A DNA stretch of 40,625 nt, taken from NCBI GenBank assembly GCA_947259685.1, contig CAMYNC010000048.1:1-40625 (forward strand), written 5' to 3'. The stretch is from an uncultured Desulfuromonadales bacterium. GTDB lineage: Bacteria; Desulfobacterota; Desulfuromonadia; Desulfuromonadales; Geopsychrobacteraceae. A program made the translations under genes and the position numbers. The notes beneath the pieces were generated by a model, which saw only the letters and a list, made by a program, of their open reading frames with translations, was not told the DNA's origin and did not search any database. Below, piece after piece: positions 7,534 to 15,508 of the stretch. Within the stretch, counting starts at the first letter, position 1. Every line of letters starts with the position of its first letter.

Positions 7534-7860
7534 ATGAAGAAGCTTCACACCTTTCATCTGTATGAATTACCCCAGGCCGGCATGCTGAAGGATTTTCTCG
7601 GCAAGGAGGGGATCGCTTGTGTCCTGCGCAACGATAACCTGTCCACCGCGATGGGCGAAATTCCATTCATTGAATGCTTTCCAGAACTCTGGCTGCTTGA
7701 TGATGAATGCCTGCCGCGGGCCAGAATGTTGCTGGACGGTTGGCTGAACAGCAAGGCTGCGGTGCCAGAGGAGGCTTGGATCTGTCCTGCCTGCGGGGAA
7801 CAGTCAGATGGCAACTTTGGAGCCTGCTGGTCATGCGGGCGGTTGCGAGAATCGACATGA
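7534..7860 (+). CDS. DUF2007-type protein with zinc ribbon
   Basis: A 108-residue cytosolic protein. Residues ~5-72 resemble the DUF2007 (putative signal-transducing) fold: TFHLYELPQAGMLKDFLGKEGIACVLR, with an alternating strand-helix pattern and the ELWLLDDECLPRARMLLDGW helix. The C-terminus is a zinc ribbon with Cys84-x2-Cys87 (CPAC) and Cys98-x2-Cys101 (CWSC). The family is thought to bind a small ligand or PII-like partner, but no role is established. No ribosome-binding site is seen; a TATAAT lies immediately upstream. The following gene overlaps its stop by 4 bases, so the two are probably translated together. Confidence 0.78.
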   Translation: MKKLHTFHLYELPQAGMLKDFLGKEGIACVLRNDNLSTAMGEIPFIECFPELWLLDDECLPRARMLLDGWLNSKAAVPEEAWICPACGEQSDGNFGACWSCGRLREST

Positions 7861-8240
7861 CTATCGGTGGACAGCCTGCTAGGAGTATCAAGCATTTGTG
7901 TTTTTGGCGTTGGTTTTTTGTTGGCAGCTGCTGCAGCGCCATGCTTTTCCTGGTCAACCCAGTGTCAGCGGAGAATTCAGCTGCTGAATGGCGAGCTACG
8001 GTCATGAAGCATCTGGACCGGGAGGGCTATCTGGGTGATTTTCGTAATGGTCAAGGTCTGCAGCGGGGAATCTCCGCTTATCTCTGGGATAACCGCCATG
8101 CTTTAGAAACCCTGGAAATCCCCCGGCAGCAAGAGTTTGATGCGCTGATTTGCCTGCTATTCAAAAAAGGCTATCCGGGATTTGAAACCCTGGTCAAAAA
8201 TCCTGATTTTCACCGTCGATGCGAAAAGACGACGAAATGA
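7857..8240 (+). CDS. Small exported protein of unknown function
   Basis: A 127-residue protein whose ATG overlaps the previous stop codon (ATGA). A signal peptide is likely: basic SIKH, then the hydrophobic run WFFVGSCCSAMLFLVNP and cleavage near VSA-EN. An alternative start is TTG 7896, preceded by AGGAG at 9 bases; it would give a tidier signal peptide and should be considered. The mature part (WRATVMKHLDREGYLGDFRNGQGLQRGISAYLWDNRH) is helical and ends with one Cys in HRRCEKTTK. No family is recognised. It probably acts in the periplasm or at the inner membrane. Confidence 0.62.
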   Translation: MTIGGQPARSIKHLCFWRWFFVGSCCSAMLFLVNPVSAENSAAEWRATVMKHLDREGYLGDFRNGQGLQRGISAYLWDNRHALETLEIPRQQEFDALICLLFKKGYPGFETLVKNPDFHRRCEKTTK

Positions 8241-8320
8241 GTGATAAATAATTTCCGCTATAGCTGTCTTCTGGGCAAAGCATTGTTAAAATGAAAATTC
8301 GACATATATAGTTCTGAAGA

Positions 8321-8449
8321 CCCTGTCTTCTTGGTGGTGGCTCGGCGAGTCTGGATGATGACTTGAGAGAGATGCCCTCTGATGTGACTACGGACGCTGG
8401 ACTCTCTAGACAGGTTAACCACAGGGAGAACTAAACCGGGAGAAGCATC
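8321..8449 (+). promoter_or_regulatory. Structured 5' leader with competing pairings
   Basis: CCCTGTC (8321-8327) can pair either with GACAGG (8409-8414) or with ACAGGG (8421-8426), which lies just ahead of the ribosome site GGGAG (8438-8442). GAGAG (8365-8369) can pair with CTCTC (8402-8406) inside the first fold. Mutually exclusive helices close to a start codon are typical of translational switches. No known riboswitch consensus (GEMM, cobalamin, SAM, TPP, Moco) was recognised. This is suggestive only. Confidence 0.35.
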
Positions 8450-8956
8450 ATGAAAAAGTCGCTTGTTATTCTGATTCTACTCGTTGCTGGGGCGTCCGCT
8501 GCTCTGGCCCATTCCCTTTACCAATCCTTGACGCAAGCAGAAGCGTCCAACTCCAGCCAACGGGTCAGTCTGGCAACCTGTCAGGATTTCCAGGCCAGTG
8601 TGCGGGTTGGTGGAGTCATTAAGGCCACCAGCGGTAAGGCCTGTCAGCTGGCGGATGGCAGCTGGCGGATTTATCCCGCAGGTCAGCGGTCTGCGGCGGT
8701 CGCCAACTATCATGGTTATGCTGGGAAAGCTGGCAGCGAGTGCCAACGCGGTAAATATAATTCTCAAACGATGCAGAGCAAGCAACTGCAAAAATTTCTG
8801 CATGATATTCATGGTTGGAACAATGGTCAGCAAAAGCAGTTGAAACCTTTCAACCACCCGAAAATCAAGCCTGGGCAGAAGTATCACAAAAAATTGCAGA
8901 AACAGCAGCCGCTACTGGTTGATCTGTCGGACGACAGTTATCGTAACTGGCATTGA
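8450..8956 (+). CDS. Secreted basic protein of unknown function
   Basis: A 168-residue protein with a clear signal peptide (MKKSLVILILLVAGASAALA, cleavage probably before His21). The mature region has three Cys (TCQDF, KACQL, SECQRG), a compact segment around GGVIKATSGKACQLADGSWRI, and a Gln/Lys/His-rich tail (QQKQLKPFNHPKIKPGQKYHKK). The ATG is preceded by GGGAG at 8 bases and by a leader of about 130 bases that can fold. A strong terminator closes the unit, so it appears to be a single-gene transcript. No family is recognised. A periplasmic or extracellular role is inferred from the signal peptide only. Confidence 0.75.
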   Translation: MKKSLVILILLVAGASAALAHSLYQSLTQAEASNSSQRVSLATCQDFQASVRVGGVIKATSGKACQLADGSWRIYPAGQRSAAVANYHGYAGKAGSECQRGKYNSQTMQSKQLQKFLHDIHGWNNGQQKQLKPFNHPKIKPGQKYHKKLQKQQPLLVDLSDDSYRNWH

Positions 8957-8975
8957 GCGGTTTTTGAGTCAGCAC

Positions 8976-9015
8976 AAAAAGCCGGGCCACTTAGTTTCAG
9001 GGGCCCGGCTTTTTT
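8976..9015 (+). terminator. Rho-independent terminator
   Basis: GCCGGGCC (8981-8988) pairs perfectly with GGCCCGGC (9002-9009), followed by six T. Five A precede the stem, extending it to a symmetric structure. It closes the secreted-protein gene ending at 8956. Confidence 0.92.
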
Positions 9016-9044
9016 GTCGGCAATCTTTCCGGCTATGGCTTTAA

Positions 9045-9206
9045 CCTGAATCAGTGAGTAACCGGCGGCGAATAGCACAAGTCATTGAATTGCCTGAGCA
9101 CTCCAGAAATCACCGCTGAACCTATTGGGTGCCGCTTAGATTTTTGCAGCACTCATTCAATCCAGGCACTTGCACTCTTCATCCATCTTTTACCCACTGA
9201 TTCAGG
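9045..9206 (+). mobile_element. MITE-like element, copy C (162 bp)
   Basis: It starts with CCTGAATCAGTGAG (9045-9058) and ends CCCACTGATTCAGG (9193-9206), one mismatch from a perfect inverted repeat. If the ends are extended by one base (A and T), both sides are flanked by TTTA, a possible target duplication. The interior matches copy A in the same orientation. It lies between a terminator and pepN, and an open frame starting inside it at 9085 runs into pepN, so a naive gene call would wrongly take part of the element as coding. Confidence 0.85.
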
Positions 9207-9297
9207 TTTTAGTCCTGAAAAAAAAATGTTATCCTGCTGCCGGCTCTCAGCCGCTTGCTGGTTTTTCTCTCAGACACCCCTTGCCCCCACAGACGCC

Positions 9298-11940
9298 ATG
9301 ACTACCAATAAAAATACCCCAGAAACCATTTTTCGCGAAGATTATCGGTCCCCCGCCTATCTGGTTGAGCAGATCGAGCTTTGTTTTCATCTTGAGCCAA
9401 CCGCCACGCGGGTTTATTCCAAGGCCAGGTATTGCTTGAATCCCGACCGCAATGGTGCTGCTGAACCTTTGCGTCTGGATGGCTGCGCCATGCAGTTGCT
9501 TGGGGTAAAACTCGACGGTCAGCTGCTGTCTGAAAGCGCCTATCGGCTCGATACCGAAACGTTGACGATTGCCGAACTGCCGGAAAAATTTACCTTGGAA
9601 GTAGAGACTCAGATCGATCCGGCCGGGAACACCTCACTGGATGGACTCTACCAGTCAAGCGGCAACTTCTGCACCCAATGCGAGGCGCACGGTTTTCGCA
9701 AGATCACCTATTATCCCGATCGTCCCGATGTCATGGCCCGCTTCAAGGTGCGGATCGAAGCCGAGAAAAAATACCCGGTGCTGCTGAGTAACGGCAACCT
9801 GGTGGGGCAGGGTGAGCTTGCCAATGGCCGTCACTTTGCCGAATGGGAAGATCCTTTCCCTAAGCCGAGCTACCTGTTTGCCCTGGTTGCCGGTCAGCTG
9901 GTCTGCCTTGAAGAGTATTACACGACCGCATCCGGGCGTGATGTGCTGTTACAGATCTATGTCGAAGAGCGAAATCAGGATTACTGTGACCACGCTATGC
10001 TCTCGCTGAAAAAATCGATGCAGTGGGACGAAGAGACTTTCGGCCTGGAGTACGATCTGGATCGCTATATGATCGTCGCTGTTGATGATTTCAACATGGG
10101 AGCGATGGAAAATAAGGGTCTGAATGTCTTTAACTCAAAGTATGTCCTGGCCCATCCGGAAACCGCTACTGATATAGATTATCTGGGCGTTGAGGGGGTC
10201 ATCGGTCATGAATATTTCCACAACTGGACAGGTAACCGGGTAACCTGTCGTGACTGGTTTCAACTGAGCCTGAAAGAGGGGCTGACGGTCTTTCGCGATC
10301 AGGAGTTTTCTGCGGCGATGAATTCAGCTGCGGTGAAGCGGATTGACGATGTGCGGATTCTGCGTCAGCACCAGTTCCCCGAAGATGCCGGTCCCATGGC
10401 TCATCCGGTGCGGCCGGCTGCTTACGTTGAGATCAATAACTTCTATACCATGACCGTTTATAACAAGGGGGCCGAGGTGATCCGGATGCTGCGCACCCTG
10501 CTTGGCGAAAAGCGGTTCATCGCCGGAGTACAGCTTTACCTGCAGCGGCATGATGGGCAGGCCGCGACCTGTGATGATTTTGTTAAAGCCTTGGAGGATG
10601 CTGGTGGCCGCGAGCTGTCACAGTTCAAACGTTGGTATTCTCAGGCCGGAACGCCACAACTGCTGGTGCGCAAAGCCTATGATCAGGAGCAACAGACGCT
10701 GACCTTGAAGATTACCCAGCACTGTCCCGCGACTCCCGATACGGTGCAAAAACGGCCGTTCCACATTCCACTGGCCTTGGGTCTGCTCGATGCTGAGGGG
10801 CGTGATGTCCCTTTACAATTGGCCGGAGAAACCGCTTCAGGAGCGACCACCCGGGTGTTGGAGCTGACCGAAGAGACCCAGGAATTCACTTTCATCAATT
10901 TGCCGCAGCTGCCGGTGATTTCACCGCTACGCGGTTTTTCTGCGCCAGTCCGGCTGAAGTGCGATTTCAGCGACGCAGAGCTGGCTTTCCGATTGGCCCA
11001 CGACAGCGATTCTTTCAATCGTTATGAGGCCGGGCAGACGCTGGCGTTGAAAGAATTGCTGCGGATGCTTGGCGATTACGAGCTGGGCCGGCAGTTTGCT
11101 CTGAGCCCCAAATTTGTCACCGCCTGGCGGCAGGTGCTGGATGATCGCCAGGTGGACCAGAGCCTGCTAGCTCAGTTGCTGACGCTGCCGAGCGAACAGT
11201 ACCTGGCCGATCAGCTGACCGAAGTCGATCCGGAGGCAATTCGTGCTGTCCGCGATCGAGCCCGCTGGCAGCTCGCCAGTGACTGTCAGGACCGACTCCT
11301 GGAACGCTATCAGGAATATACCGAGCAGGGTGAATATACTCTTGAACCGGCGGCCGTGGGACGGCGCAGCCTGCGCAACCTCTGCTTGCAGCTGCTGATG
11401 GAGTTGCACGAGCAACGAATTGTTGAGCTTTGTCTCGATCAGTATCGCAATGCCCATAATATGACCGACCGCTTGGCGGCCTTTGCCGCCTTGGTTGACA
11501 GCCCGGCCGAAGAGCGTGAGCAGATCGTTGCTGACTTCTTTGTCCAGTGGCAAGCCTATCCACTGGTGATCGATAAATGGTTCAGTCTGCAGGCGCTTTC
11601 CCGTCGGTCGCGGGTATTTGCGGATGTCCAAGCTTTGTTGCAGCACAGTGCTTTTAGTCTGGGGAACCCGAACCGGGCGCGTTCGCTGCTTGGAGCATAT
11701 AGTCAGAACTTGGCCGGGTTTCACCGGGCTGACGGCGCCGGTTACCGGTTGCTGGTCGAGCAGATTCTGCTGCTCGATCAGCGCAACCCACAGATCGCCG
11801 CGCGCATGGCTGGACCGCTGACCCGCTGGCAGCGTTTAGAGCCCCAACGGCGTAAGTTGATGCACTTAGAGTTGGAGCGCTTGCAGCAGGCGGAGCTGTC
11901 GCGCGACCTTTACGAGATTGTTACCAAAAGTTTGCAGTAG
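9298..11940 (+). CDS. pepN: Aminopeptidase N (M1 zinc metallopeptidase)
   Basis: An 880-residue cytosolic exopeptidase that removes N-terminal residues from peptides; E. coli PepN has 870. The substrate motif GAMEN is at 268-272 and the zinc site HEYFH at 304-308 with the third ligand Glu327 in LKEGLTV. The N-terminal segment FREDYRSPAYLVEQIELCF aligns with the PepN start. The C-terminal half is the helical PepN-specific region. ATG 9298 is chosen because it matches family N-termini. The frame stays open upstream to 9085, inside MITE copy C, and an in-frame ATG at 9226 is a weaker alternative. No good ribosome site is visible. The epimerase gene follows after 11 bp. Confidence 0.95.
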   Translation: MTTNKNTPETIFREDYRSPAYLVEQIELCFHLEPTATRVYSKARYCLNPDRNGAAEPLRLDGCAMQLLGVKLDGQLLSESAYRLDTETLTIAELPEKFTLEVETQIDPAGNTSLDGLYQSSGNFCTQCEAHGFRKITYYPDRPDVMARFKVRIEAEKKYPVLLSNGNLVGQGELANGRHFAEWEDPFPKPSYLFALVAGQLVCLEEYYTTASGRDVLLQIYVEERNQDYCDHAMLSLKKSMQWDEETFGLEYDLDRYMIVAVDDFNMGAMENKGLNVFNSKYVLAHPETATDIDYLGVEGVIGHEYFHNWTGNRVTCRDWFQLSLKEGLTVFRDQEFSAAMNSAAVKRIDDVRILRQHQFPEDAGPMAHPVRPAAYVEINNFYTMTVYNKGAEVIRMLRTLLGEKRFIAGVQLYLQRHDGQAATCDDFVKALEDAGGRELSQFKRWYSQAGTPQLLVRKAYDQEQQTLTLKITQHCPATPDTVQKRPFHIPLALGLLDAEGRDVPLQLAGETASGATTRVLELTEETQEFTFINLPQLPVISPLRGFSAPVRLKCDFSDAELAFRLAHDSDSFNRYEAGQTLALKELLRMLGDYELGRQFALSPKFVTAWRQVLDDRQVDQSLLAQLLTLPSEQYLADQLTEVDPEAIRAVRDRARWQLASDCQDRLLERYQEYTEQGEYTLEPAAVGRRSLRNLCLQLLMELHEQRIVELCLDQYRNAHNMTDRLAAFAALVDSPAEEREQIVADFFVQWQAYPLVIDKWFSLQALSRRSRVFADVQALLQHSAFSLGNPNRARSLLGAYSQNLAGFHRADGAGYRLLVEQILLLDQRNPQIAARMAGPLTRWQRLEPQRRKLMHLELERLQQAELSRDLYEIVTKSLQ

Positions 11941-11951
11941 GAGTTGATAAA

Positions 11952-12827
11952 TTGCAGGATGTTACCATTATCGGTTGCGGCGACATCGGATCTCGGGTTG
12001 GCAAAGAGTTGCTTGCCCAGGGCAAGACCGTGCTGGCTTTGGCGCGCTCCGAAGAGCACCTTCGGCTGTTGCAGGAAGAAGGTTTTGCCACCCTGCAAGG
12101 GGATCTTGATCATCAGGAGGATACGCCGGAAATTCCGTTGCACGGCAGCGATGTTTTTTATCTGACCGCTCCGCAAGGGGGTGGCCGCAGTGATTATCGG
12201 ATGCTGATTTTCTGCCGGAAGCTTAGCGCACAGAATAAACCGCGAAAACTGGTTTATATCAGTACCAGTGGGGTTTACGGTGACTGTGGTGGCGCGGTGG
12301 TGACCGAAGAGACGCCGGTTAATCCGCAGACTTCCCGAGCCCAGCGGCGAGTGAGCGCTGAAACTCAGTTGCGCGAGCAGGCCGAGCGGCTCGATTTCGA
12401 GCTGGTCATTCTGCGCGTCACCGGTATTTACGGACCCAAACGCCTGCCGGTTGCCCGGGTGATGCAGGGGCACCCGGTTTTGCAGCCGGAGGAAGCTTCT
12501 TTTACCAATCGCATTCATTCCCTTGACCTGGTGCAGGTTTGTCTGGCGGCCATGGAAAAGGGGGCAGGTGGTGACATCTTCAATGTCAGTGACGGACAGG
12601 AAAGCACCATGACTGACTATTTCACTGCCGTAGCGGACCTGCACGGGCTGACCCGACCGAAGCAGATCAGCATGGCTGAGGCGGAACAAGAGATGAACCC
12701 ATTGATGCTTTCCTATTTGAAAGAATCGCGGCGGATGGATAATCGCAAGATGAAAGAAAAACTTGGTATCGAGCTGCTCTACCCGACCCTGGAAGCAGGG
12801 CTCAAGGCCTGCGGAGATGAGCAATGA
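11952..12827 (+). CDS. NAD(P)-dependent epimerase/reductase (atypical SDR)
   Basis: A 291-residue soluble Rossmann protein of the extended/atypical SDR group. The nucleotide-binding loop is VTIIGCGDIGSRV (residues 4-16). The active-site area contains KLVYISTSGVYGD and ILRVTGIYGP. The usual YxxxK pair is not in its normal form: the sequence after the Ser strand reads TSRAQRRVSAETQLR, so catalysis may differ or be lost, as in YeeZ-like members. The start is TTG 11952 with GGAG 8-9 bases before it. It probably shares a transcript with pepN and overlaps the next gene by 4 bases. Substrate unknown. Confidence 0.82.
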   Translation: MQDVTIIGCGDIGSRVGKELLAQGKTVLALARSEEHLRLLQEEGFATLQGDLDHQEDTPEIPLHGSDVFYLTAPQGGGRSDYRMLIFCRKLSAQNKPRKLVYISTSGVYGDCGGAVVTEETPVNPQTSRAQRRVSAETQLREQAERLDFELVILRVTGIYGPKRLPVARVMQGHPVLQPEEASFTNRIHSLDLVQVCLAAMEKGAGGDIFNVSDGQESTMTDYFTAVADLHGLTRPKQISMAEAEQEMNPLMLSYLKESRRMDNRKMKEKLGIELLYPTLEAGLKACGDEQ

Positions 12828-13621
12828 TCGGTCATGTGGCATCTGTTGCAGTGAAGCCGGTGGCCGGATTTGCTCGCGGCTTCAGCTATCCGATGCGGGC
12901 GGCAAAGTTTCTGCTGAAAAAACCGGGCTTATTGAGGTACCTGGCGATCCCCCTGAGTATCAATGTGTTGATCTTCTCGCTGTCGGTCTATTTTGGCCTC
13001 GACATGTTTGAAGGGCTGCTGGAAACCTATGCACCAAGCACTGAAGTCTGGTACGGACTGGTTCTTTACTATATCGCCTGGACGGTGGCGATGCTGCTGA
13101 CGGCGGTGGTGGTTTTTTTCAGCTTTACCGTGGTTGGTAACCTGATCGCATCGCCGTTTAACGAGCTGCTTTCGGAACGCTGCGAAGAGCTAAGGAGTGG
13201 GGCTCTTCCAGAGCAGCATTTTACCCTGGGACGGTTCTGGAAAGAGGCCAGGAATGCCTTAATGGTAGAGTGCAAGAAGCTTTCGGTTTTTATCCTCATT
13301 ATGTTGCTGCTGCTTGCCATCAACCTGATTCCGGGAATCGGTTCGATGATTTACGCGGTGCTGGCACCGATCTTTACCCTGTTTTTTTTGGTGATTGAGT
13401 ACCTGGCTTTTGTGTTAATGCGCAAGCAGCTCAGTTTTGCTGAGCAGCGTCGATACATCACTAAACGGCCGGTCATGATGCTCGGTTTCGGGGTAGGAAT
13501 ATTCTGTGTGCTGGCGATTCCGTTGGTGCAGTTTTTTTGTATCCCTTTGGCGGTGGTTGGCGCGACTCTGCTCTGGTGCGATTTCCCACCTGAGCCTGAG
13601 GCCAGAGTTAACAATGCGTAG
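12824..13621 (+). CDS. EI24/CysZ-like inner-membrane protein
   Basis: A 265-residue multi-pass membrane protein of the EI24 domain family, whose bacterial members include the sulfate permease CysZ. Hydrophobic segments are seen at about 40-62, 75-108, 150-197 (long enough for two passes) and 215-250 (two passes). The family-like piece VVGNLIASPFNELLSERCEEL lies in the central loop. ATG overlaps the epimerase stop by 4 bases. The next gene overlaps its stop by 8 bases. Sulfate transport is possible, but no sulfate-assimilation genes are nearby, so the substrate is left open. Confidence 0.8.
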   Translation: MIGHVASVAVKPVAGFARGFSYPMRAAKFLLKKPGLLRYLAIPLSINVLIFSLSVYFGLDMFEGLLETYAPSTEVWYGLVLYYIAWTVAMLLTAVVVFFSFTVVGNLIASPFNELLSERCEELRSGALPEQHFTLGRFWKEARNALMVECKKLSVFILIMLLLLAINLIPGIGSMIYAVLAPIFTLFFLVIEYLAFVLMRKQLSFAEQRRYITKRPVMMLGFGVGIFCVLAIPLVQFFCIPLAVVGATLLWCDFPPEPEARVNNA

Positions 13622-14846
13622 CGGTTTTTTTCTTCTGCTAATCCTGCTGGTTTCTCCCTTTGCGGCACAGGCGCGGACCTATGTCAGCGAAAACAACCAG
13701 GCCGTAGAGTTGCTGCAGCAAGGTCGGTATCTGAAAGGTATCGCCTTGCTGAAACAGTCGCTCGAGCGGGTTCCTTACGATACCACCATCCGCGACAATC
13801 TATTGAAAAGCTATCAAGCAGCAGGGCGGGAAATGCTCAAGCAAAAACGCTTCAGCGAAGTTGCTGAGCTGCTCTACGATGCCCAGCAATTTGATGATAG
13901 CCAGCGCGATTTCTGGACCATGCGGGGTTATGCGTTGTTACGGCTGAAGAAATATGATGAAGCGGAAGTCGATCTGCAGGAAGCTCGGGGGATGGGCAAT
14001 GTCGACCCGAATATTCTTTTTCTGCTCGGTGAAATTTACTATATAACCGACCGCATGTATGAGGCGTTCGATGTTTTAGAAACGGCCGAGCTGCACGCTC
14101 CCGAGGATCAGCGAATTGTGCAGATGCTGCAAAAGGTTCGGCGGGAACTGGCGGTCGAAAAGGAGATGGAAAAAGAATATGGCGGTAATTTCATCATCAC
14201 TTTCGAAGGGGATGAGAGTGCCGAACTGGGGTCCGATGTTCTGGACGTGCTGGAGGACGCCTACAACTGGTTCGGTTTGAAGCTTGACCATTATCCAGAA
14301 CAGCGGGTGACGGTGATTCTCTATACCCAGAAGCAGTTTAGTGATCTCACCGATTCGCCCGATTGGGCCGCTGGGCTTTATGATGGCAAGATCCGTCTGC
14401 CGGTCGGCGGGATCAGCCGATTGAATGATCGGGTACGGGGCCTGCTTTACCATGAATATACTCATGTGGTGCTGCGGGATATCGCCGGCAAAAATCTGCC
14501 ATTCTGGCTGAATGAGGGTTTAGCCGAGCTGGCTGAGCGAGAGATTTATGCTGAACAGTTGCTGGTGCTGCCGCTGGCTAAAAAACAAGACAAGCTGTTT
14601 CCGATCCGCGCTCTGGAGGGCTCTTTCAGAAATCTCCGCGGGAGGCAGATCGCACTGGCTTATGAGCAGAGCTATTCTTTCGTTCACTTTCTGATCGACC
14701 GCTATGGCTGGTACGAAGTCAATAACCTGGTGGTTGCACTCGGCGCCGGATTCAGTTTAGAGCAGGCCATCGAACGGTCCATCGGCAGCTATGGTGTCAG
14801 TTATGAGGGTTTAGAACGACGCTGGAAAGATTCGCTGTCGTTTTAG
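13614..14846 (+). CDS. Exported TPR protein with gluzincin-type peptidase domain
   Basis: A 410-residue protein that starts with a signal peptide (FFLLLILLVSPFAAQA). Residues ~26-185 are TPR-like helical pairs (NQAVELLQQGRYLKGIALLK; RGYALLRLKKYDEAEVDLQEA; FLLGEIYYITDRMYEAFDVLE). Residues ~215-395 form a peptidase-MA-like metalloprotease with HEYTH at 280-284 and a downstream Glu301 in NEGLAE, the usual zinc third ligand. It should work in the periplasm, with the TPR part binding a partner or substrate. ATG 13614 overlaps the previous stop and gives the signal peptide; the frame continues open upstream but looks like shadow sequence. It is the last gene of the pepN run. Confidence 0.87.
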   Translation: MRSGFFLLLILLVSPFAAQARTYVSENNQAVELLQQGRYLKGIALLKQSLERVPYDTTIRDNLLKSYQAAGREMLKQKRFSEVAELLYDAQQFDDSQRDFWTMRGYALLRLKKYDEAEVDLQEARGMGNVDPNILFLLGEIYYITDRMYEAFDVLETAELHAPEDQRIVQMLQKVRRELAVEKEMEKEYGGNFIITFEGDESAELGSDVLDVLEDAYNWFGLKLDHYPEQRVTVILYTQKQFSDLTDSPDWAAGLYDGKIRLPVGGISRLNDRVRGLLYHEYTHVVLRDIAGKNLPFWLNEGLAELAEREIYAEQLLVLPLAKKQDKLFPIRALEGSFRNLRGRQIALAYEQSYSFVHFLIDRYGWYEVNNLVVALGAGFSLEQAIERSIGSYGVSYEGLERRWKDSLSF

Positions 14847-14861
14847 GTTGCTTGGGTATTT

Positions 14862-15242
14862 TTAAGGTTTTGCTTCCGGCGGCGGGGCAGGGGCTGTGCC
14901 GCTTTTTGTGTTTTGCTGCTCTGCTCTTTCTGCCATGGGCTCATTGCGGATCAGTTCAATTTCTTCTTCAAGTAAGGCCGCTGCCTGTTTTAAACTGACC
15001 AGTTTTTCGAGCAGTCTGGAGGCTTCAGGATCGGCAAGCAGGTCTTGCGTTTCCGCCTCATAAAGGTCATCAATCTGCTTACCCAGTTCGGTGTGGAGCT
15101 GTTCGATCTTCTTATGGATAGCTCCCAGGTCAATTTTTTTCTGCACCACCTGTTTGTACTGATTGGCCCGTAACGATGCCGTGTTCAGTGCCTGGCGGGT
15201 GACCTGAAAGAGGCGATCGGTTTTACTTCCATCATGAGGCAT
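14862..15242 (-). CDS. Small coiled-coil protein
   Basis: A 126-residue acidic, soluble protein. Residues ~10-100 are strongly helical with heptad-like spacing (IHKKIEQLHTELGKQIDDLYE; RLLEKLVSLKQAAALLEEEIELI). The tail is Pro/Ala-rich (TAPAPPPEAKP). GGAG lies 7-8 bases before ATG 15242. It resembles small envelope- or polyphasin-like accessory coiled coils, but no family can be assigned. It is convergent with the TPR-protease gene with only 15 bp between stops and no clear terminator. Confidence 0.72.
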   Translation of the reverse strand: MPHDGSKTDRLFQVTRQALNTASLRANQYKQVVQKKIDLGAIHKKIEQLHTELGKQIDDLYEAETQDLLADPEASRLLEKLVSLKQAAALLEEEIELIRNEPMAERAEQQNTKSGTAPAPPPEAKP

Positions 15243-15375
15243 CTGGCGTCTCCTTGGATTCTGGGATAAATTGGGTGCGCGTCAATCTCAGCAAAACTAT
15301 AACAGTCTCAGCCCTGATGAAAAGGCAACAGTGAGACTTTTCTGCCGGCTCTGATACGCTTTACTGAGTTGGCAG

Positions 15376-15404
15376 TTGCTGTTCCTAATAAACTGGGCTA
15401 GACT
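15376..15404 (+). promoter_or_regulatory. Weak candidate sigma-70 promoter for fbp
   Basis: TTGCTG (15376-15381) and TAGACT (15399-15404) are separated by 17 bp, about 100 bases before the fbp start codon. Both boxes are partial matches, so this is tentative. Confidence 0.3.
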
Positions 15405-15508
15405 AGCGGCTCTTTTTTGCATGCTAGTTGCTCCTCAGCCTGAATCCTCCGGCGACCCAGGTTTTCAGGTGTAATTCAACGTCTTTCCGACAGGGGGATG
15501 AAAATTTG

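Noticed and set aside
9085..9297. N-terminal extension of pepN by 71 codons
   Set aside because: The extension is translated from MITE copy C and has no counterpart in PepN proteins, which begin near MTTNKNTPE.
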